Translations under genes and position numbers: made by a program | Shown: positions 43,923-52,325 of the stretch, piece by piece | Layout: each line of letters opens with the position of its first letter | Numbering within the stretch: the stretch's first letter is position 1 | The notes under the pieces: model-generated | Databases searched by the model: none | What the model saw: only the letters and a program-made list of their open reading frames with translations | Told to the model about the DNA's origin: nothing | NCBI RefSeq assembly: GCF_004347735.1 | Contig: NZ_SLTI01000058.1 | Span: 62,001 to 126,000 of the forward strand | From: Sulfuricurvum sp. IAE1 | Lineage (GTDB): Bacteria > Campylobacterota > Campylobacteria > Campylobacterales > Sulfurimonadaceae | Length of the DNA: 64,000 bases | Reading direction: 5' to 3'

Positions 43923-43956
43923 TTGCCACAATATTGCAACACTAATACGGAATACT
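43923..43956 (+). promoter_or_regulatory. 11-bp direct-repeat promoter box, copy 6 (che operon)
   Basis: TTGCCACAATA then TTGCAACACTA, 11 bp apart, with AATACT at 43951-43956, 29 bp before the ATG at 43985. It drives cheZ through at least the small gene at 50312. Confidence 0.75.
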
Positions 43957-43984
43957 GACAGCGTAGTTTTAAAAGGATACGGTA

Positions 43985-44842
43985 ATGAATACCCTCTGGA
44001 ATTTGTTAGAAGACGAAGATCGCTTCCCCTCGCTCGAAGGGAGCGGTTTTGGTCTGGTCGACGCGCGGGAAAAGGGATGCGACGTTTTGGTATGCGGGCT
44101 TGAACACGTCGAGTACGCAGGCGCTTTCGTCGATCCCAAAGAGTGCTTTTTCATCGTCGCGCTGAGCGATCCCGAGCTGGAACGGCGGCTGGTACCGGAT
44201 TCGTTCAGCGCATGGATCGACCGCAAACGGCTCGAACGTCTTCCCGCGATGCTCGAAGCCTACCGGCCCCATATCGAGCAGCGGGCCCGGACACGGCGTC
44301 TGCGGGAGATGCTCAGCCGCTTCAGCGTCGATACGGGGGTCCATCAGGCGAACCTCGAGGGGATCAAACAGAGCATGCGCGAAAGCACGCGCGAAATCGA
44401 AACGATCTTCGAAGAGCGGGTCGAAGAGATGCGCGCCATCCATAAAGACGCCGCGGTCGCCCACGAAAAACTGACCGCCCTCAAGGCCCAGATCGTCCCC
44501 GAAGAGTTCAACGATCTTGAAGAGTCGTGGAACATGACCCACTCGATCCTCTCGCGTACCGACGACGTCATCAAGGCGATGTTCGGCTTCATCATGGTGC
44601 TCCAGTGCGAAGACCGGATCACCCAGATGATCGACGGGATCAGCAAGATCATGGAAGACGACATCGTCCATGCACGCGAAAACGGCTGCGGCGTCAGCAT
44701 GGCCGAACAAAACGAACTCAAAGCCAGACTCGTGCCGTTTTACACGATCCAAGAACAGCGCGATTACGCGATGGGCCATGAGGATGCCATGCAAGGGTGC
44801 AAGCCTGAGCAGGTCGATATCGACGACTTTACGTTGTTTTAA
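43985..44842 (+). CDS. cheZ: Divergent CheZ-type CheY-P phosphatase
   Basis: A 285-residue helical cytoplasmic protein heading the che operon. It has a poorly conserved N-terminal part (about 1-90) and a long helical pair. The active-site signature of CheZ (D-x-x-x-Q in a helix) is seen as QCEDRITQMIDGI, Asp210/Gln214, within a segment like the remote CheZ of Helicobacter. The C-terminus, QVDIDDFTLF, has the acidic-aromatic form of the CheZ peptide that binds CheY. No other phosphatase (CheC/CheX) is nearby. Assignment rests on this motif and context, not on overall similarity. Confidence 0.78.
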   Translation: MNTLWNLLEDEDRFPSLEGSGFGLVDAREKGCDVLVCGLEHVEYAGAFVDPKECFFIVALSDPELERRLVPDSFSAWIDRKRLERLPAMLEAYRPHIEQRARTRRLREMLSRFSVDTGVHQANLEGIKQSMRESTREIETIFEERVEEMRAIHKDAAVAHEKLTALKAQIVPEEFNDLEESWNMTHSILSRTDDVIKAMFGFIMVLQCEDRITQMIDGISKIMEDDIVHARENGCGVSMAEQNELKARLVPFYTIQEQRDYAMGHEDAMQGCKPEQVDIDDFTLF

Positions 44843-44862
44843 TACCAAATACGGAGAAAAAT

Positions 44863-45231
44863 ATGCCAAAGATTTTGATTGTTGACGATTCCAATATGCT
44901 GCGCGACATGGTCAAATACGCCCTGAACGAAGGGGGATACCCCGAGGTTACCGAAGCGATCGACGGTGCCGACGGCCTCGAAAAAGCCAAGGCGACGGTA
45001 TTCGACCTGATCGTTACCGACATCAACATGCCCAACATGAACGGGTTTGACCTGATCGTGGAACTGCGCAAGCTCCCCTCTTACGCGAAAACCCCGATTC
45101 TCACCCTCACTACCGAAAAGAACGATGACATGAAAGCCAAAGGAAAGGCGGTCGGGGCAACCGGATGGATCGTCAAGCCGTTCGTCCCCGAGCAGCTTCT
45201 CAAGGCGGTCGGAATCGTCCTCAGCCGCTAA
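44863..45231 (+). CDS. cheY: Chemotaxis response regulator CheY
   Basis: A 122-residue single receiver domain that, when phosphorylated by CheA, binds the flagellar switch. Seen: acidic pocket VDDSN, phospho-acceptor Asp53 in DLIVTDINMPNMNG, the switch Thr in LTLTTEK, and the invariant Lys in IVKPF. Length is normal. It lies between cheZ and cheA, with cheA starting 8 bp later. Confidence 0.96.
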   Translation: MPKILIVDDSNMLRDMVKYALNEGGYPEVTEAIDGADGLEKAKATVFDLIVTDINMPNMNGFDLIVELRKLPSYAKTPILTLTTEKNDDMKAKGKAVGATGWIVKPFVPEQLLKAVGIVLSR

Positions 45232-45239
45232 GGAAGGTT

Positions 45240-47285
45240 ATGGCAGTTTTTGATATTAACAAATATCGGCAGATGTTCCTCGAAGAGGCCGAAGATATTT
45301 TCGAGACGATCGATACGCTGCTGCTCGAAGCCGAAGAGAGCGGCGACATGGACGGCGAGACGATCAATTCGCTCTTCCGCTCGGTCCATACCCTCAAAGG
45401 GAACTCCGCTTCGGTCGAGCTTGCGATGTTCGCGGCCCTCGCCCATGAACTCGAATTTTTCATGGACCGCCTGCGCAACGGCGAGCTCTCGTTCGAAGAG
45501 AGCATGGCGGGGTTGCTGATCGAAGGTATCGACACCCTCAAAGAGGTGCTCGAACTCGAACTGGCAAGCGAACTGGCAGAGGAGCGTTTCGCCGATATCA
45601 AGGCGCTTCTTCTGCGCAAGATCGACGCTTTTAACGAAGACTCGCGCGAGCTGGAAATGCTCATGGCCTCCGCCGGCAGCGATGAGGATTTCGGGCTGCT
45701 TCTTCCCCTCGATGATGAAGAAGGGTTCGGCCCTCTGGGCCAGGAGCCCTCGGAAGAGACGGAACTGCCGCAGGGGATGGACGAATACTTCGGCTTGTTC
45801 GACGATCATGCACACTCCCCGCAAGAGCAGGAAGTTCCCCCGTTCGAAGAGATTTTCGGATTTTTCGACGATCTGGAACAAGAGGCTTTCCGCCGGGCGG
45901 GAGACGAACTATCCTCGGGTTCCGAAGGGTTCGGCTTTTTCGACGATGCCCCGTCGGCTCCGATCGCCCTCGAGGAGGATTTCGGGTTTTTCGACGACAT
46001 CCCGGTGCGCGCGGTCCAAACAGCCGACACCGCAGTCTCCAAACCCGCAACGCCCAAAGAAGCCCTTACAGCGGAAAACAAGGAAGCCAAGAAGTTCAAA
46101 GCCGACAGCACCTCGAATTCGATCCGCGTGGATCTGTCGAAAATCGACGGTTTGATGAACAACATCGGCGAGCTGGTCATTGCACACTCGATGCTCTCGC
46201 AGTACACCTACACGATGGAAGACCAGAAGATCAAAGCCGAACTCTCCGAACGGCTCGATCTGATCGACCGCCATATCAGAGAGCTCCAAGAATCGGTCAT
46301 GAGCGTGCGGATGGTGCCGATGGAGACCGTTTTTTCGAAGTTTCCCAAAGTGATCCGCGATACCGCCAAAAAACTCGATAAAAAAATCGATTTCAAACAT
46401 TTCGGCGAAAGCGTCGAAATCGACAAAGCGATGATCGAAGGGCTCACCGATCCGCTGATGCACATCGTCCGCAACGGCCTGGACCACGGGATCGAATCGC
46501 CCGAAAAACGGCGCTCTCTCGGTAAACCCGAAACGGGGACGCTGATGATGAGCGCGGAACAGGCGAACGGCCAGATGATCATCAAAATCCAAGACGACGG
46601 CGGCGGGATCAACGTCGCCAAAGTAACAGCCAAAGCTCTGGAGAACGGGGTGATCGACGAGCATCAGGCCGCAGCGATGAGCAAAGAGGAAAAAGCGATG
46701 CTGATCTTTGCCCCCGGCCTCTCGACCGCCGACGCCGTCACCGATATTTCGGGGCGCGGCGTGGGGATGGACGTCGTGATGTCCAACATCAAAAAACTCG
46801 GCGGCGCGATCAAGGTAGACACCGAAGAGGGGTACGGCACGACGTTTACGATCGCCCTTCCCCTGACGCTCGCGATCCTCGACGGGCTCAATATCCGAAT
46901 CGGGCGCGAGCAGTTTATCCTGCCGTTGTCGGCGATTATCGAATCGCTAAAGCCCGAAGAAGAGATGATCAAGCACATCGGGGACAAGGATTCGGAGATG
47001 CTCATGCTGCGCAACGAGTTTATCCCGATCGTTCGGCTGCACAACGTATTCAACGTCGCCCCCCAGTACCGCAAGCTCACCGAAGGGCTGCTGATCGTGG
47101 TACGTTCGGCGGCCCAGAAAATCGCGCTGTTCGTCGACGAGTTCATGAACCAGCAGCAGTTCGTCATCAAGCCGCTGGACAAAAATTTCCGCAACGCGCA
47201 GGGGATCGGCGGCGCCACCGTACGCGGGGACGGAACGATCGGCCTTATCATCGACACGATGAACATATTAGAGAAAAATTACTAG
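45240..47285 (+). CDS. cheA: Chemotaxis histidine kinase CheA with repeated FGFFDD linker
   Basis: A 681-residue kinase. Start ATG 45240 with AAGGAAGG upstream; in-frame sequence further up belongs to cheY's other frame. P1 has the phosphorylated His50 in SVHTLKGNS. P3 dimerisation (about 300-365), P4 ATPase (LTDPLMHIVRNGLDHGIESPEKR, DDGGGINV, GRGVGMDVV) and P5 CheW-like end (about 550-675) are complete. Instead of a recognisable P2 domain, residues 165-265 form an acidic linker with four repeats of E-x-F-G-F/L-F-D-D (residues 182-189, 204-211, 229-236, 246-253). These may be docking peptides for CheY/CheB. Confidence 0.95.
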   Translation: MAVFDINKYRQMFLEEAEDIFETIDTLLLEAEESGDMDGETINSLFRSVHTLKGNSASVELAMFAALAHELEFFMDRLRNGELSFEESMAGLLIEGIDTLKEVLELELASELAEERFADIKALLLRKIDAFNEDSRELEMLMASAGSDEDFGLLLPLDDEEGFGPLGQEPSEETELPQGMDEYFGLFDDHAHSPQEQEVPPFEEIFGFFDDLEQEAFRRAGDELSSGSEGFGFFDDAPSAPIALEEDFGFFDDIPVRAVQTADTAVSKPATPKEALTAENKEAKKFKADSTSNSIRVDLSKIDGLMNNIGELVIAHSMLSQYTYTMEDQKIKAELSERLDLIDRHIRELQESVMSVRMVPMETVFSKFPKVIRDTAKKLDKKIDFKHFGESVEIDKAMIEGLTDPLMHIVRNGLDHGIESPEKRRSLGKPETGTLMMSAEQANGQMIIKIQDDGGGINVAKVTAKALENGVIDEHQAAAMSKEEKAMLIFAPGLSTADAVTDISGRGVGMDVVMSNIKKLGGAIKVDTEEGYGTTFTIALPLTLAILDGLNIRIGREQFILPLSAIIESLKPEEEMIKHIGDKDSEMLMLRNEFIPIVRLHNVFNVAPQYRKLTEGLLIVVRSAAQKIALFVDEFMNQQQFVIKPLDKNFRNAQGIGGATVRGDGTIGLIIDTMNILEKNY

Positions 47286-47294
47286 GAGTACGCC

Positions 47295-47795
47295 ATGGCC
47301 ATCATCGAGAGCAACCAGCTTCTGACTTTCAAACTCGGCAACGAAACCTACGGTATTCAGATCAACAAGGTGCGCGAAATCCTCACCTATCCCACGGTAA
47401 CCCCGATCCCGGACGCGAGCCGTTGGGTCAAGGGGGTGATCAACCTGCGCGGCGAAGTGGCCCCCGTGATCGATCTGCGGGTCCGCTTCAACGTCAACGA
47501 CGATCCCATTTACACCAACCGCACCATCATCATCGCCGTCAAAACGCAGGACATGCGGATGATCGGCCTCGTCGTCGATGAAGTATCCGACATGGAAAAC
47601 GTCGACCTCGACCGCCTCTACCCCGCCCCCGATATGGGAACGTCCATCGCTCCCGAATACCTCAAGGGGCTGTTTAAAAAAGAGGAGAAAATGATCGTCA
47701 TCCTCGACATCGACCGTATCCTCGACAAAGACGAGATGCAGCGCCTCTCCCGCGCCGGCGAGGGAACGACGAATGTATACAGCGCGTCAGCTTGA
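47295..47795 (+). CDS. cheW: Chemotaxis coupling protein CheW
   Basis: A 166-residue SH3-like adaptor that joins receptors to CheA. Seen: QLLTFKLGNETYGIQINKVREIL, IPDASRWVKGVINLRGEVAPVIDLRVRF and GLVVDEVSDMENVD, all typical. The start follows cheA by 9 bp. The end overlaps cheR by 23 bp. Confidence 0.96.
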   Translation: MAIIESNQLLTFKLGNETYGIQINKVREILTYPTVTPIPDASRWVKGVINLRGEVAPVIDLRVRFNVNDDPIYTNRTIIIAVKTQDMRMIGLVVDEVSDMENVDLDRLYPAPDMGTSIAPEYLKGLFKKEEKMIVILDIDRILDKDEMQRLSRAGEGTTNVYSASA

Positions 47796-48609
47796 GCGCG
47801 CCCGCGAGCTGGCGTACCGCCACAGCGGCATCACGCTGGGGCCGAATAAGGACGTCATGATCGCCAACCGCCTCGACAAACTCAAGCGCGACGTCGCGCA
47901 CGACGATATCGACGCGATTTTAAGCGCCGTAGAACAGGGGCGCTACGTCGATACGTTCATCAGCACGTTTACGACGAACAAAACCAATTTTTTCCGGGAA
48001 TCGTTTCACTTTGACGATCTCCGGGACCGGGTTTTCAAACAGGCGGCCGGGAAGGGATCGGAGCTGAAAATCTACTGTTCGGCGGCATCGACGGGAGAAG
48101 AGCCCTATTCGATACTGATGACGATGGAGGCGGCCAAAACGGTCCATTCCGATGCGGCTCTGAACTATTCGCTGCTGGCGACCGACATCGATACCGACGT
48201 GCTCCGACACGCATCCAACGGCATCTATGAATGGCAAAAAAACGCCGAAGACTTTCCCGAATGGATACGTCCCTCGGAATATTTCAAACGCCGTCCCCAT
48301 CCCACCAAAGAGGGGGACTACCTTATCAAGGTCAAAGAGACGCTCGCGCGGCGGGTCCGTTTCGAGCGTCACAACCTGATGGCGCAGGAGTATCCTTTCA
48401 AACCCCACGAGTTCGACGTCGTTTTCTGTCGAAACGTCCTGATCTATTTCAATCAGAACGACCAAAACGCCATATTGAAAAAACTGTTCCGCACGCTTAA
48501 ACCGGGAGGAACGCTCTATCTTGGGCATTCGGAAAGCCCGCTGGAGCTCAGCCCCTATGTCGAACGGTACGGCCAGAATATTTTTGTCAAAACCAAAGAG
48601 TATCCATGA
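47773..48609 (+). CDS. cheR: Chemoreceptor methyltransferase CheR
   Basis: A 278-residue SAM-dependent methyltransferase that methylates glutamates in chemoreceptors. The N-terminal helical domain is about 1-75 (RHSGITLGPNKDVMIANRLDKL); the SAM site is IYCSAASTGEEPYSILM, with LLATDIDTDVL and FDVVFCRNVLIYFNQNDQ. The start ATG 47773 lies inside cheW with GAGGGAA upstream. CheR would bind the WESF tail of the receptor at 41913. Overlaps cheD by 4 bp. Confidence 0.95.
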   Translation: MYTARQLERARELAYRHSGITLGPNKDVMIANRLDKLKRDVAHDDIDAILSAVEQGRYVDTFISTFTTNKTNFFRESFHFDDLRDRVFKQAAGKGSELKIYCSAASTGEEPYSILMTMEAAKTVHSDAALNYSLLATDIDTDVLRHASNGIYEWQKNAEDFPEWIRPSEYFKRRPHPTKEGDYLIKVKETLARRVRFERHNLMAQEYPFKPHEFDVVFCRNVLIYFNQNDQNAILKKLFRTLKPGGTLYLGHSESPLELSPYVERYGQNIFVKTKEYP

Positions 48610-49229
48610 AAATCATCAAAGGGACGGTTGATTCCAAAATCGTCAAACTTTCGCGTCCCGACGCAATCAAATACATCCGTAACAAAGAGACCCTGGGCAT
48701 CATCGGGGGAGAATTCGCCATCACCTACGACGAAGACGACCTCCCCATCACGACGCTGCTGGGTTCGTGCGTCGCCGTCATGCTCTACGACGCCGCACTG
48801 CAGGTTAAAGGGATGAACCATTTTCTCCTCCCAACCTCGTGCGCGCAGGGGACGTCATGCCGCTTCGGGCTCTACGCCATGGAAGCGATGCTCAACGAAA
48901 TGTACAAACTCGGCTGCCGAAAAGAAAACATCTCGGCCAAAATCGCGGGCGGCGCGAATATCCTGCACGATCTCAGTGACAGCATCGGGGAGCGTAACGT
49001 CCTCTTCGCACGTCAGTTCTGCCGATCAGAGGGGATCCGTATCGTCGCCGAAAACGTCCTGGGAAGCAACGGCCGCGTTGTCATGCTCGACCGCGACTTC
49101 CAGACCATCGCCAAAACGATCGCCAACCGTTCGATGGACGAAAAGCTGGCCCAGGCCGACCGCGCCCTCGCACGCGCGGTCAACAAGACCGAAAGCGCCC
49201 CCGCAGAGAGCGGCGTGACCCTGTTCTAG
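48606..49229 (+). CDS. cheD: Chemoreceptor glutamine deamidase CheD
   Basis: A 207-residue deamidase acting on glutamines of chemoreceptors. Seen: the catalytic Cys in TTLLGSCVAVMLYD, the His in KGMNHFLLP, and RFGLYAMEAMLNEMYKLG, then IAGGANILHDL. The N-terminal extension of about 40 residues is longer than the minimal family. The C-terminus ESGVTLF resembles the CheZ tail (DDFTLF) and may be a docking peptide. Between cheR (4-bp overlap) and cheB. Confidence 0.92.
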   Translation: MKIIKGTVDSKIVKLSRPDAIKYIRNKETLGIIGGEFAITYDEDDLPITTLLGSCVAVMLYDAALQVKGMNHFLLPTSCAQGTSCRFGLYAMEAMLNEMYKLGCRKENISAKIAGGANILHDLSDSIGERNVLFARQFCRSEGIRIVAENVLGSNGRVVMLDRDFQTIAKTIANRSMDEKLAQADRALARAVNKTESAPAESGVTLF

Positions 49230-49237
49230 GAGCGAGG

Positions 49238-50296
49238 ATGTACCGTGTCATCGTTATCGACGATTCCCCTCTGATGCAGCGGGTCCTATCGGACATGATC
49301 TCCCGAATCGAGGATTTTACCGTCGTCGCCACCGCCTCCGATGCATTCGAGGCACGGGACCTGATCAAAAAACACGAACCCGACCTGGTTACCATCGATA
49401 TCAACATGCCGAAAATGGACGGCGTGGCGTTTTTGCGCAACCTGATGCGTCTTCACCCGATGCCCGCAGTCGTTATCTCGACCGACGCTTCGCGTCACGA
49501 AGAGGTATTCGACGACGGAGCGGTGGGGTTCATACCGAAAAAAAAGATCGGCGAAAGCGACGCGTCGTTTTTCGGCCGCATGGAAGATACCCTCATGCGG
49601 CTGACGTTTCTGATCGACCGCTATCGGGCCAAAAACAAGATCAAAAAACAGCCGATCGAAATCGAAACGGCAAAAATCCATCCCGACGAACTCATTCCCC
49701 ATAAGCCCTCCGCCGTTTACGGCGGCAAAATCATCGCTATCGGGGCATCGACGGGAGGGGTGGAGACGCTGATGGAGATTTTTTCCGCCCTGCGCCCCCC
49801 GTTGCCGCCGATTTTGATCACGCTGCACATCCCGTTCGGGTTTTCGGGGAGTTTCGCCGAACGGCTCAACCGCCTGAGCCCGCTCAATGTCTACGAAGCC
49901 TTCGACGGCCAGAACGTAGAGCCTTCCTCGGTCTATATCGCGCCGGGGAATCGCCATCTCACCCTCGAAATCAGAGGGGGACGCTACGTCATCAAGCTCC
50001 TCGACGGCCCCCGGATCAGCCGTCACAAACCCAGCGTCGACGTGATGATGCGCAGCGTCTGCAACGCCGCGGGACGCAACGCGATGGGGGTGATGCTCAC
50101 CGGAATGGGCGATGACGGCTCCATCGGGATCAAAGAGATGTTCGACGCGGGCGCTTACACCATCGCCCAGAGCGCCAAACGGTGCGTCGTCTTCGGGATG
50201 CCGGCCAAGGCGATCGAAGCGGGCGGCGTGCGCGAGAGCGTCGACCTCGAAAACATCCCCGAACGGATCGAACGGTTCGGATCGCGCAACGGCTAA
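49238..50296 (+). CDS. cheB: Chemotaxis methylesterase response regulator CheB
   Basis: A 352-residue protein that removes receptor methyl groups and deamidates. Receiver domain about 1-125 with phospho-acceptor in LVTIDINMPKMDG, then a linker, then methylesterase about 165-345 with the catalytic Ser in IGASTGGVETL, His in ITLHIPFGFSGSFAERL and Asp in GMGDDGSIGIKEM. The catalytic triad is complete. Starts 8 bp after cheD. Confidence 0.95.
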   Translation: MYRVIVIDDSPLMQRVLSDMISRIEDFTVVATASDAFEARDLIKKHEPDLVTIDINMPKMDGVAFLRNLMRLHPMPAVVISTDASRHEEVFDDGAVGFIPKKKIGESDASFFGRMEDTLMRLTFLIDRYRAKNKIKKQPIEIETAKIHPDELIPHKPSAVYGGKIIAIGASTGGVETLMEIFSALRPPLPPILITLHIPFGFSGSFAERLNRLSPLNVYEAFDGQNVEPSSVYIAPGNRHLTLEIRGGRYVIKLLDGPRISRHKPSVDVMMRSVCNAAGRNAMGVMLTGMGDDGSIGIKEMFDAGAYTIAQSAKRCVVFGMPAKAIEAGGVRESVDLENIPERIERFGSRNG

Positions 50297-50311
50297 ACGC
50301 TGGAGATTCCC

Positions 50312-50866
50312 GTGACTCCCAAAGAACGCCTCCTCGAGGCGGTCATCACCGACGCAAAGACCAAAGGGGCACCCATCATCGGCTGGCGCAGGACGCCCGG
50401 CGGCAAAGTGAGCGTCGAGTTCAAAAACACCCTTCCGCAATATTTCCTGGGACCTGCGGCGGCGGCGGACTCCCTGATCCACCAGTACAACCTCGTAGCA
50501 CGCTACCGCTACCTCTATAATGCTCCCAAACGAAGCCTACGCCAGCGTGCGAACACGCAACCCGCCGATCCGCAGAAACGGGAGTCCCCTTTCGATAAAG
50601 CGCTGCACGAGTGTTCGGAGGTGATTCGACTCGATAACGCCGAATTCACCCCGACCGAAAAGAACCGTACCTATCAGGCGATGCACAAAGCGCTTGCCGA
50701 CGATTCGCTCAGCCAAAGCGGCTTTTTCGCGCTCCGCCACGAAATGATCGACCACTATACGGGATTGCTGCTCGTCGAGACCGAGCCGCCGACGCGCGAA
50801 AAGCTCCGTAAACTGGTCCGTTTTTTCGAAAAAATGCATTTTTACGACATTTCCGACCTCTACTGA
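50312..50866 (+). CDS. Hypothetical protein at the end of the che operon
   Basis: A 184-residue cytoplasmic protein starting at GTG 50312 with TGGAG upstream. It begins MTPKERLLEAVITDAKTKG, has a basic and aromatic middle (QYNLVARYRYLYNAP) and a helical C-terminus (TREKLRKLVRFFEKMHFYDISDLY). No signal peptide or membrane segment, no recognised family. Its position 15 bp after cheB and before the next repeat-box promoter makes it a member of the che transcript. Confidence 0.65.
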   Translation: MTPKERLLEAVITDAKTKGAPIIGWRRTPGGKVSVEFKNTLPQYFLGPAAAADSLIHQYNLVARYRYLYNAPKRSLRQRANTQPADPQKRESPFDKALHECSEVIRLDNAEFTPTEKNRTYQAMHKALADDSLSQSGFFALRHEMIDHYTGLLLVETEPPTREKLRKLVRFFEKMHFYDISDLY

Positions 50867-50880
50867 CCCCCGCCGTTTTT

Positions 50881-50914
50881 TTGCAACATACTTGCCACAC
50901 AAAAGCGCCATAAT
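50881..50914 (+). promoter_or_regulatory. 11-bp direct-repeat promoter box, copy 7 (kinase/propeller operon)
   Basis: TTGCAACATAC then TTGCCACACAA, 11 bp apart, with CATAAT at 50909-50914, 34 bp before the ATG at 50948. Confidence 0.77.
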
Positions 50915-50947
50915 CTTTCCACACTCTTCCAGACGACAAGGAAAACC

Positions 50948-52324
50948 ATGTATACGACCCAGTCCCCGATCACCCGCCAGTACGAGACCGACATCAACCG
51001 TCTCCAGCAAGATCTGGAACAAATCAACAAAAGCCTTTTCGACGCGACCGCCCACACCGCGATTTTGCTGGTCAACCCCAAAGGGGAGCTGCTGCAGACC
51101 AACAACTATTTCCACCAGGTGTTCGATTCGGTCATGGACTCGCTCTACCCGCAAAAAATCCAGACCCTCCCGATCACGAATACCTACGGGTCGTGCCCCA
51201 CCGACGCTTGGTTCGAATTCCTGACGTTCAAAGACGAGCGGATGCTTCCCAAAGTCGAAATGACGATTGAGGGAAAACTCCTCTATTTCACGATCATTTC
51301 GACCGTCATCAACCATACCGAAGGGAGTTCGGACAAACACCGCGAAAGCTATATCCTTTCGCTGACCGATATCACCAACGTCGTCGAACTCCACAAAAAC
51401 GAAATCAGCATCTCCAAAGAACTGGCGTACAAACAGGGTATTTTTGACGTCACAAGCGAATACATCCACAATATCGGCAACATCGTCACGGGTGCGCAGC
51501 ATCTGTCCGAGCGGATCATCAAAAACCTCGAACCGATGCAGTTTTTCTTCAAATATTTCGACCATATCAAAGAGCAGCTTCTGGGGAACCGCTGTTTCAT
51601 CCGCGAGGAAGCCGCCGAGGAATACCTCAAAAATCTCAAAAAAGTGGAGATGAGCCTCAACATCATCGAATCCTCCCTCACCGACACGATCAAAAACGTC
51701 CTCGACACCGACATGAAAAGCCTCCAGAAATCGATCAGCAACATCGCTACGACGATCGCTTTCCAGCAGGAACTGTACAAAAATACGAAAACGAACATGG
51801 ACGAAGTGGTCAAACTCTCCGAGCTGATCGGCGAAATCCGCAGCGTGATCGAACCGCAGCTCTTCCGCCACGACATTCTGCTGATGCTCGACGTCCCCTC
51901 CGAACTCACGTTCAACATCAACCGCATTCACCTCTTCAACGGCCTGCTCAATCTCCTGAAGAATTCGATTCACGCCGTCAATACCGCCTACAACGACAAA
52001 TACATCCTCTCCAAAATGATCAAAATCAGTGCCCGAAGCGTCCCCCGTGAGGGAAGTTTCTTCGAACTCGACATGATGATGAACGACTCCATCGTCATGG
52101 CCGAGGACATCGTCATCGACGTCTACGACAACGGGATCGGGATGGATGAGACGACGATCAAAAACGTCTTTTTGCAAGGCTTTACCACCAAACATGACGG
52201 CCACGGTCTGGGACTCCACTCGTTTGCCAATTTCCTCACCGGAAACGGCCATACGATCACCTGCAAATCCGAGGGGATCGGCAAAGGGTCGCTCTTTACG
52301 ATCACCCTGACACCGGAGGGATAA
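50948..52324 (+). CDS. Soluble histidine kinase with HNIGN phospho-acceptor motif
   Basis: A 458-residue cytoplasmic kinase. A short helix and PAS-like sensor (about 35-150) precede a dimerisation segment with VTSEYIHNIGNIVTGAQHL, where His of HNIGN is the likely phospho-acceptor; this form is less usual than HELRxPL. A long helical insertion follows (about 190-290), then the ATPase domain: N-box in NGLLNLLKNSIHAV, IDVYDNGIGMDE and TKHDGHGLGLHSF. No membrane helix. The next gene, a receiver-kinase fusion, starts 1 bp after its stop. Confidence 0.87.
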   Translation: MYTTQSPITRQYETDINRLQQDLEQINKSLFDATAHTAILLVNPKGELLQTNNYFHQVFDSVMDSLYPQKIQTLPITNTYGSCPTDAWFEFLTFKDERMLPKVEMTIEGKLLYFTIISTVINHTEGSSDKHRESYILSLTDITNVVELHKNEISISKELAYKQGIFDVTSEYIHNIGNIVTGAQHLSERIIKNLEPMQFFFKYFDHIKEQLLGNRCFIREEAAEEYLKNLKKVEMSLNIIESSLTDTIKNVLDTDMKSLQKSISNIATTIAFQQELYKNTKTNMDEVVKLSELIGEIRSVIEPQLFRHDILLMLDVPSELTFNINRIHLFNGLLNLLKNSIHAVNTAYNDKYILSKMIKISARSVPREGSFFELDMMMNDSIVMAEDIVIDVYDNGIGMDETTIKNVFLQGFTTKHDGHGLGLHSFANFLTGNGHTITCKSEGIGKGSLFTITLTPEG

Positions 52325-52325
52325 T

